Assembly (NCBI GenBank): GCA_022113835.1 | Contig: JAILWY010000018.1 | Coordinates: forward strand, 16,453,501-16,517,500 | Length of the DNA: 64,000 nucleotides | Direction of reading: 5' to 3' | Source: Atopsyche davidsoni | Taxonomy: Eukaryota > Arthropoda > Insecta > Trichoptera > Hydrobiosidae | In this document: positions 12,101-22,900 of the stretch, piece by piece | Position numbering within the stretch: position 1 is the stretch's first letter | Layout of the letters: each line of letters starts with the position of its first letter | Notes under the pieces: model-generated | What the model was told of the DNA's origin: nothing | Database searches by the model: none | What the model saw: only the letters and a program-made list of their open reading frames with translations | Translations under genes and position numbers: made by a program

Positions 12101-13660
12101 AAAACAGTGGATTTTATCATCTTTTAGGGCTATTTGATTTGAATATTCGATGACACAGATTACATTTATTATTTAATTTTTGATTGGTTTGAAGCGCCCC
12201 ATTCATGTGAATTGTAATGAAAAATCGCAAACGTTCTTTATTATATTCTAGACAACTCTACAGTGATAGGTAGACGTGATAATGTTCACACAAAAGTAGG
12301 AAAAGCATATATGTACTTATATAAATATTGAAAAATTGCTTCGTGAAAGAGCGAAGATGATTTAAAAAAATATAATTTTATGACGTAACTAGTTTTATGA
12401 AAATAAAATTACTTTGTTGTTTTAAAATTAACAATTTTAGTATAGATTTACAGAATGAAACACGATGAGCATTGGGTTCTTATAAAATCACACTATAAAC
12501 GTGTTAACGATTTCTATCTGTTTGATGAGTCAGTATATCTGGCCTTTGCAGTATATTTATCTATTAGATTGAAATTTGGTAAGTGAGGAATATTTTTGTA
12601 GGAAACGACTCAAAAAAAACTACTTGGCGTAAACTACACATTTAAGAGCTTTATGGCTTCTATGAACTTAAGTATTTTTATAATTAAGGAAAGTGGATAT
12701 TAATAGTGAAGTTGTTCATACGTCACCAATTTTTTATTTACATGCTTTTAGATTTGGCTTAAAGAAAAATAAAAGTAAAATTTTTACTTTATTTTACGTT
12801 TTTTATAAACAAGCCCATAATGATTTTTGTATGTAACATGGTTTTTATTATTGATAAGTAAGAACTCACTGCGATTTTATTTGTATATACAGTATAAAAT
12901 AAATTTTCATCTTGAAAAAAAAAATCTTTTTCAATTTACAAATAAAACTTTTGAAAGCACTTTACTCTAAAAAATAAAGCTTTTATAGGAAAATTTGAAA
13001 TTCAATATAGGCTTATTTGTGAGAGTCGACTACGAACCCTTATGAACATAATACTTATTAATTTCAAGTTTCACGGGGTGACCTTCACACCTTGTCGATG
13101 CAGATAGGCGTGCCTAAGGTGTATTTTCGTTAATTAATTGAGTGTGTTTATTTAGGTGCAAAACAAAATGATTAGAATAAGTTATTTTCATTACTTATAT
13201 TGAAATGATAACATGATATCTATTACATTTTATATTTATATATATTTTTTCATCCTGAAAATAATGTTTGAAGGCTTTAAGAGTCGATTATGTATTTATA
13301 TTTTTATTCTATTTCTCCCCGATGCCTGTTGACTTAAATCCCACAGCATATCTACATTAGTTTATATTATTCAAACCTTTGCCAAAGAATATCCACTGTA
13401 GTACGTACTTATAATCAAAGATTATTTTAACTTAAATATAAAATATCACAGATTTATAGTTATATATATATTTTTTTAAACTTTTGATACGTAATAACAA
13501 TTAATATTACTATTTTCATACATAACCAGTTAATTGAAATCTATTGAGTTTTTAATTTGTATACGCGCTCAAAACTTAACATTAAAATGAAAAGTTAAAA
13601 TATTAATCATTAACAACAAAATGAATTATAAACTAAATATTTTCAAGAAACAATTTTCAT
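9176..13660. other. AT-rich intergenic or 5' intron DNA
   Basis: No coding exon can be supported; open frames are short and unlike protein. The stretch may be intergenic, or the first intron of the receptor if transcription starts at the GC-rich patch near 9.1 kb. A more complex block at about 13,020-13,160 may be regulatory. Confidence 0.5.
13079..13092 (-). promoter_or_regulatory. DR2-like nuclear-receptor site upstream of the receptor gene
   Basis: The minus strand reads AGGTGTGAAGGTCA, two half-sites separated by two bases. Such spacing is bound by Rev-Erb/E75-type nuclear receptors. It sits about 660 bp before the receptor start codon in a non-low-complexity island. A single short match can arise by chance. 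Confidence 0.25.
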
Positions 13661-13752
13661 AGTGTGGTGTGAGTGTTGAAAAATACTTTTTTTAAGTGCC
13701 ATCCAAAATAATTTAATATAATAAAAGTGGATAAAATATAAAGAATATTACT

Positions 13753-13982
13753 ATGGAGATGTTTTTGATGTCGTCCACTCCTTCTGTAATGCTTGAAGAG
13801 TATGAAGACGAATCCAACTATTCTATGGCGGAGGGGGTTGGGTACATCCCATATTCCCAGAGACCCGAGACGTACATCGTGCCCGTGGTGTTTGCCATCA
13901 TCTTCGTGGTGGGGGTGCTGGGCAATGGCACGCTGGTCGTGGTGTTCCTGCGACACCGAGCCATGAGGAACGTGCCCAACAC
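13753..13982 (+). CDS. CCHa1-R: CCHamide receptor coding exon 1 (N terminus and TM1)
   Basis: The ATG at 13753 opens a 76-codon stretch plus two bases. It has an acidic N-terminal tail (residues 1-40), then TM1 with VVGVLGNGTL, then intracellular loop 1 HRAMRNVPN. Donor AC|GTGAGT at 13983. A second Met at residue 3 is also possible. The exon is far more GC-rich than its surroundings. Confidence 0.93.
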
Positions 13983-16900
13983 GTGAGTGACTTATCCACC
14001 TAAGTAGTAACATTATGTAAATATTGATGCAAGTGTAAATCATCATCATGCGACCATCATCGTGACCAACGGCACGCCATCTAGGTGCATAGATCATTTT
14101 GTTCGCCATCACCTTCGAACTTCACTACGATGGTATTCTTGCAACACGGCAAGCGTGCCTTATACGTAAATATTATTTATATGATTAGGCACATAGAAAA
14201 TGACTAAAGAAATTCTCAGAAAAATATAATCGTGATCTGTGTAAGATTTGAACCCACACCCCCTGGCTTACATGGCCGGTGTACTGACTCTTGTACTAAC
14301 GAATCACATCCATTAATCGAGAATTTTTAACAATCATACTCTACATATGAACCAATGTGCCCAGGCCAACCAATATTTAGTGATTTGCGAGCACTGGACT
14401 TTTTAAACAAAGTAACAAGTGAAGCGATTTTAATCCCATCTGGATATTATTTTTTAAATCTATTAATTTAGCCAAGACGCGCACCATCATATACGTATGT
14501 CTATTTTTTGGATTGAACGTCAATCAGATGCGTATTAATTGAGTTTATTATATTGTTACTAATATGAATTACATGTAATGGGTAATAAAGTTACTGTAGT
14601 TTATAGTGTAATATAATTTTGTGCAAGAACGAAAATATGCGAAAATGTCATTACACATCACTTTTAATTACTTACCAGCAGAACTCACGTCCACCAAACT
14701 CTTAAAATAAATAAAGTGTTAGATTTTCAAATTTTTCCTTACAAATACACATACAATGTATATTATAAATTATCTACGATCAAACATAAGCCGGCATAAA
14801 TCTAGTTAAAATAGCATATAAGTCCACTGTCTAACTTTCAAAAAGCTATCTGAGGAATTAATTATACTACACCAAGTAAAATGTGTCTAATAATAATGTT
14901 TTTTGTTAATAAATTACCAGACTTCATAAATAAAAGTTACAAATTTAATAAAACCGGGGAGTCGTATTTTTAAACGACATTAAAATAAGCATTACACTTA
15001 ACATAATTATTTATGAATTTTAACTCAGTGCGTTTTTTAATTTAAATAAATGGTATTTAAAAAAAAAAAACGAATTTTATTAATTATTTTTTGGTTGAAA
15101 AATTTTCGCACTGTAAAATATACGCGGGCGTTTAATCTGAAATTCGTAGACTGTTAAAATATAAATATAAATTTGTATTTACATGTCACATAATATATAC
15201 ACGTTATTACTTCTTCTTGTTAAAAAAAAACTCCCACTTAATATGGCGTGACAATATAATAAGCAACGTGAAATGTAAAACGATTTGTAAAGTGGATAGA
15301 CTCTCTTATATTTTTTTACGTTTATTAATTAATTCTTACGTAGTTCGAGCTTTTTGTTTCAAAGTTTTAATGCACTTTGTGAAAATAAGATACCTATTAT
15401 ATGAACCAATTACAGAAATTTTGAATATTTCTTATCATCTGTAGAATATAATAAATTTATATCCTAAAATATATTTTAGCGAGTATAAGTGCTTTTATAG
15501 ACTCGCATGATCTAATTTAATAATTAAGGCCTTACCCTCCGATATAGTTAAATTTAAATGGTGTGAGTGCGGTTCATACAGACAATAAAGTAATAAAGAT
15601 TAAATAACTAAATATTTTTTTTAAATTTTCATTTTTATTTTCACTGTCTTGAATTTGGGAAAAAAGAATTGATTCTTATTATTGATGTGTCACTGCTTTT
15701 TCACTTGGATGGATCGCAAGTCACTGATGTTTATCATTTATATACATCATGTATGTATTCTATATCAGGTTTGTATATCACGTGTGTGAGTTATATTTAA
15801 ATTATTGTTTATATAAATTAAAACATATTATATAATTGAACGATAACGAAATTCATTTACATATTATTAACTGGATTACATTTTGGCGATTAAAATCCAC
15901 GACATGTTATAATAAAAATAAATATATTTACCAAGTTTAATTAAAATTTATTAATGTTAAAATTTTGAAAGCTTCATAAATATGTATCGACGTACTTTTT
16001 CGTTCTTTCGGATAATAAAGATTTTCTAGCACATTTTGTATAGCCGGAGTATACAGCCGTCTTCTATATTTTATTTGTTTGTAGAAATACATGGTAGTAG
16101 TGTAGTGAAAACAATGTATGTAAAGGATATATGGCACTACATTTCTAATGTTATCATCTAAATTCTTGAGTGAGAGGAAGTACTCTACCTCAAATTTATT
16201 AAGGATGCTTATTCAAGACCTTCACAAAGAGATGCTACGTTGGGACCATATAATGCTAAGTGTGAGGCAGTGTACGCATAAAAATATTTTTATTTTATAT
16301 ATACCATACAGTAGACACAAATATGAAATAAATATAATTAGTAATGTATTAAGGTTCTGGGAAAAATAAAGTTATCTTATAACTTTTCACAATAAATATC
16401 TCTATTTCGTTAAAAATACGAATTTCAATTTGTCGTTTGTGTATATGTATAAAAAATGTATTTATCATTATAACTGTTAGCATGTTTAGTAAAAAGTAAT
16501 TTTCAGTTAAAAATATGCTTTTTTTTAATACTATTGTATAGAATAATAATAACATTTTAAAGAGAAAAGTGTATAAAAGTGCTTTTAGGGGGAGCGTGGA
16601 GGTTCTATAATCGCATTGAAGGTTGCCTAATTTTTGGGTGTTTTTTTAGGTACATTCTCTCGTTGGCCCTGGCCGACCTGCTGGTGGTGACGACGAGCCT
16701 CCCCTTCACGTCCACGGTGTACACGGTGGAGTCCTGGCCATGGGGAGAGCCGCTGTGCAGAATATCTGAGAGTATCAAGGATGTGTCAATCGGGGTCTCG
16801 GTGTTCACCCTCACCGCACTTTCCGCTGATAGATTTTTTGCTGTTGTAGATCCCCTCAGAAGATGGCATGCCAACGGTACGATAAAAAAATATATTTCTA

Positions 16901-19900
16901 TTCATCATTTAATTTATAAATAATATATAACAGAATCCATAGATTCATATATATGTTTTTGTTTTTATAAGTACAGAAATTATGACATATAGACAGTTTG
17001 GAAAAAAATTTAATCCATACCTTATTTTATTAAAATAACAATAAGAAACGATAAAACATAAAATCATAAAAATATATAGTAAGCACATGAATGCTTTTAT
17101 TATTTAAACGAAAAAGTTTCTTGTGTATTTTCAAAAGATCTACTAAAATAATATAATTTAAAAAAACAAGAGAAAAACGTATTTCTATTGATATAACACT
17201 TATTTTATGTTCAAGTTGAAAAATATGTTTTTAAGGTCAAAAAATAATTTATATTAATGTCATTTATAATTTATAAAGCAATAAACGAGCCCTGTAAATT
17301 TCTATAAATATCAAAATTTTATTACATAATTCAGTCCACCTTTAAATATTTATGAAAGACAGGAAAGAAAGAGAGGCAAAAACAACCTTTTCACTCATAT
17401 GTTATCATTTTTAGCATTATATTATTATGTGTAACATCAAAGTTAGTCTTGATGTGTATTATACGGTATTTATATGGGTATTAAAGTATATACCTGTCAT
17501 ACTAATCTCCCTTTTAAAATTAGCTTGAAATGTTAAATTTACTGTTGAATTGGTAATTTAATAAAACATATTTAATGTAATAACTTTAAGATTTATTCGG
17601 GTATGAAATAAGCATTTTTTTAATAATTCACCCAAATAATAAAAAAAAAATAGTTATCGATTCACGTAAAAATCGCAAAAAATATTCCCGGAACATCTCA
17701 TCGTTTTACGTGGGATTAGACTAATACTGTATAATATTTTCGTGTTTTCCAAACTGCTTTCTATTAAATTTTGTCGATGAGATTTTTTCTCATCATTTTG
17801 ATTATATGCTATCCAGAAATTCAATATTTTTGACAGAGAGTACTTGGTGGAATTTCATTTCAATATTTTTGAATAAAATACTTGAGTGATTTTCATATTT
17901 TTTAGTAAAATACATGAGTGATTTTCCACATGTTCGTTTTTATTTGTGACCGGTTTCGCCAACCTTTCACGTTGGCATTATCAAATTTCATTCGCATTTA
18001 TCATTTGCAAATTTTGCATTTTCACTCTGTTTGATAATGCCAACGTGAAAGGTTGGCGAAACCAGTTACAAATAAAAACGAACATGTGGAAAATCACTCA
18101 AGTATTTTACTCAAAAATATGAAAATCACTCAAGTATTTTATTAAAAAAATTATATAATATTTTTGAATCGATAGCATATCGATTGTGATATGCTATCCC
18201 GTATATCACAATCGATTATTACAAATTGTAATGACTCAACGTAGCTGCAGTTGCCCGTGGCACTACTTGCTCAGTAGGGCACGTGTCTCTGACGAGCCAG
18301 CCTGTTTGCAGGGGGAGGAAGTCGCGCCACGTGGGTGACGCTGGCGGCCGTGTGCTGCACGTGGGGGCTGGCAGTGCTGTGTGCTATCCCTGCAGCAGCC
18401 GGGTCTTACGTCAGAGTGTTCGAGGTCAACCCTTCTACAAAGGTATACGCAACCAAATAACGATTACTTAACCTGGGCGCTAGAGTTTGAATTAAAGGGG
18501 TAGGATTTTTACCTCTGTATGTATCGATATTGTAAAAGGTTTCCAAATAAATTATACTCAATAAAGTAGTTGTACATTAGCCCATATTCAATTTAATAAA
18601 ACGTGGAACTCCAACAAACCCAGACGTAATAAAATACTGTTAGCATAAACTTTATTTAATGATCCTATCTAATAGCACAGTTAAGTTAATCTTAAACCAA
18701 TAAAATATTATCAACGAAAATGAAAGCTTCAAAAATAAATTTAAATTAACCACTGACTTTCTATTTACATTGAATTTTCTTTTATTTGATGTTGAAATAA
18801 TTTATAAATAATGATTTAATCATATTATGTATAAATCTGATAAAAGCCTTAGCTCAAAACGTCTTTGAAGTAAATTTAATCCTTTCTATTGTGTTATATA
18901 TGTTAAATATTAAGTTTATTATACTTGATTTAACTGGCCGTTAGCATAATTCAAAAATGAATTGTGTATATTAACCTAAATACCTTTATTGTAAAAAACT
19001 AATAATAAAATATGGTGTTCTGCATTTTAACCATCTTATATTTTTCATCCAAGTTTATGACAGTGATAGGTATCATATGCATGCTACTCACTTTGGAGAT
19101 GAAAAAAATAATATATGATGGTGATATTATTTTTAACGTATGTTTTGAGTCTCAGTTTCGACGGGGTTATCGCTGGCATAAATAATAAATTACTCGTGTT
19201 TTTGTGAAAAGTTTCCTATTTCAGAAAATTCTTCACAAACATTACTATAAATCATTATTGTACCCAAATGCAATCGGAATATTTGATTTTCATCTCTCAC
19301 AGAACTTCATATAAATACGTCTTGATTGTTGGTTATTAGTCGTCACACGTTTGTTTGGGGTAGTTTATTGATTAATTTCCCCTGAGGATCACCACGTCCA
19401 AGTATTATAGAAATGTGTCGACAACTGGTGTGCAGCTAATATTAACTATATTGATTGTAAAATATAGCTGTTAATCATTACAAAACCGTGAGTTGAACAA
19501 TTTTTAAAATGAAAAACAATACAAATATGTATGATTTGTTATGAGTAATTTTGAAAGCGAGCTTTCGACCCAAACAGCGAAAGTGCTCACTACTAAAAAT
19601 TATTTTTGTATTTTATTTAAAATCTATTTTTTTAAAATTTTATTTGGGTATGTATACAAAGCACATAATTTTTATTTTTAGTTTGAGGCGTGCTATCCCT
19701 TCCCAGTGCACTGGGGGGCCGATTACGCCCGAACTATAGTCATGGGACGGTTTCTCATATACTATGCCGTGCCCTTGACGATCATCGCAGTGTTCTACGC
19801 CCTGATGGCGCGGTACCTCGTGCTCAGCGTGCGCAACGTGCCCGGGGAAATGCAATTTGCACGACGACAAGTAGGTCTTAAATTAATTATTAAATTATAA

Positions 19901-22900
19901 CACGATAAGGTTAAGCTGACCCTAAAAAGCGGCATTTTTCTAATTTCCATATAATTATTACTTAATATACCTAAACTAGCTATCTGAATGTCTATCTGAT
20001 ATTTTTGCGTTGGTAAAAGTGAGGAGAAAGCTATTTGAAAGTGTATCTGATATTTTTGCAATAGGACGATAATTAAACAGCGAAATATAACTGAAAATAA
20101 TTATATCGTTATAATTTTCAAAATTATAATTCTTAAATCCAGTGTATCAGATGAGGACTTATGGAATATAGTTGACATAAACAAATTTTCATTCTTGAAA
20201 AAAGCAGCATACAAAATTGAATCGTTTTTCGGTTCTGCGAATCATTGCTTTTATCAATGAATATTAAATCAAAGTACAGATCTTGATTTACAGATGAACA
20301 TATTGATGATTTTTAAAATTAGCCAATAATGACATTCAAATTTAAATTAACTTAGTCTGGACTCTAACTGATATTTTTCGAATTCTTACCTGTTGTTTGC
20401 GATTTTTCGCTATAGATTTTAAACACATTTACACATTACATTTTAAAGTTGTTATTAAAAATAATAATTTGTTGCATTTTTGATCCAATTTGACCCAATT
20501 ACCAGAATTTGTATGCTTTTATTTACTACTTATTATATATTTTACATTAAAATGTAAACAATAATATTTATATTTTATAATGATATTATTGGAATTGAAT
20601 ATTCTTTGTGCATTGTATGTATTATTGACTATGTCCAACTATAAATATACCTTAAAAAAATAAATGGTGCCCGCCACCCGAACGGAATTCTAGAATGTGC
20701 TCTTGGGTGCAAAAAGGTTGGGGACCCTTGCCTTAACCTATAAAAGTATCAATATATTTTATTGTTTTTTTTTGTATATTTCCACAATTTTCTACAGAAA
20801 ATTTAAAAATCTAACATACTAAAGTTGTAAATAATAAGCATTTTCATAATACTCAAAAACTTTTAAAAAATACATAATAGGTTTTTCATTTTAATTTAAA
20901 TAGAAAATAAAAGGATTTTCCACAATAATACAAACAGGTATTGAGAGCTCAGTTTTCGTTTTCATTTTGATCAAGCAAAGAAGCATTTAAACAAAAAAGT
21001 TTAAAATGCCATCCCCTGGAGATTTCCATACTCATGTCAAATACTTATTTAATCATTTATTCAAGTTTTAATCAAACCAGAATATCACTTAGTTTTGGTA
21101 ACAACAGCCCACCTGTCTCATAATTCAGTGTGACATATCATCGCCATAACAGGTTTTCAATATTATTTTTAATTTTTGTTAACAAAATAAATTTAGATCT
21201 TTTAATGTATTTTAAGAATCTTTGTGCATTAGTTACATGGAGATTGAGCAGCAAATCTTCATCACTTGTTGTTATTTCCAGTTGTAGAATACCGCAACTT
21301 AAATTATTCGACAAGTAAATTGGTCCACTCAACCAGTAAAGTAATTTAGTGTCTGTCTCATTTTTTATGGGTAAAATAGCTCCGAGGAGCTTCGTGACGA
21401 GAAATTTAAATAAATAAAAATTACGGACATTTTAAATATATTCAAAAGTTTATCTTTCCTCTTTTTGGTCATTTTGTAAATTATGAATTTATTATATTTA
21501 GGGTAGGCAGCACTGTTCTGGTATATTTATTTACCTCCCACGACCCCTTGCTTTCTATTTGGTCCTGTGAATTCAGTCGCTAATCCATTTTTATTAAAAA
21601 TTTAATCTAATAATTCCTTATATCCATCACCATTAAATATTGTATGGGTATAAGCTATGTAAAGACAGTAAAATGGACTCTTTGTTATTTTTACATGTGA
21701 TATATTTTTTATGGTTAACAATGTATTTTTTTAATGAATGTTTTGAATTTATTAGTGAATTTTCCAACATAAATAATTTTGAAAATATTTTCAGATGTTA
21801 ATGACAGAGTTCTTAATCATCCTCAATCAAATTAAGGTGTAATATATTGTAATATGTAAAATACTTTCAATAAAGTAGACAATTTAAACTGTTTATTAAA
21901 TATTATTTATTGTAATCATTAAAGGCGGTTGCGATTTTTTTTTTTTAATAATTAAAGTTTTGCTGAGAAAAATTGTAAAAAACTAAATAGATTCATAAGA
22001 ATATATATTAAATATACGCTTGTGCTATAGTCAAATTTTAAAAAGTAAATAAAAGGGAAAACTGGTGATGTAACGGATTTCAATCTTACTCGTCTTCCCA
22101 GGTGAAGGCCAGGCGAAAGGTCGCCATCATGGTGCTGGCATTCGTTGTGGTGTTTGCTGTGTGCTTTTTGCCCCATCATATCTTTATGATATGGTTTTAC
22201 TACAGGTCTGTATCGCTTTAATTTACTAACAGCTTTTATATCATTCATAATTATTAAGAAAATGAAAAATCTAATAACCCTTACATTTTTTATTGCAGCG
22301 TTCATATAAAATAACAGTCTCTTATAGCGTTAGATATATTTCTCATATATATGTTATTTCATTATTAAGTTGCTGAAATTTAAGTTTGAAGTTATGTTGA
22401 AGTTATGTATTGTTTAGCAACATTTCGTATATTTATAACTTCAAGTTTATAAATAATTGATAGGGTCACACAAGGTGTAAAAAAAATATAAAATATACAT
22501 GCATACATTTTAATTAGTTTTTTGGACGCAATGTCTACATATAAAACGTTTGTACAAATATAATACCAATGTGAAAATTAAATTTTGGATATATCTCATA
22601 AAAAAAGTATTAAAGATACAATATTATGAAATATATTGGATAACTCCCAGTTTTTAGTTTGTATGTACATATGAACTAATAAATAAACACGTAAACCTTA
22701 TAAATTAACAAGCGAAAAGAAAAACATTCGTCAATTTACTTTTTTGCTTTAAGTTAGTTACCTCAACTAAAAAAGTTATATGATCGATGTATTCCGCTTT
22801 GTTGACCGTAAAAATAAAATAATAAAGGCAAAAAATAAAAAAATTATTATTTTCACAATTCCTTCTTACATAAATTAATAACTTTATAATATGTATAGAT

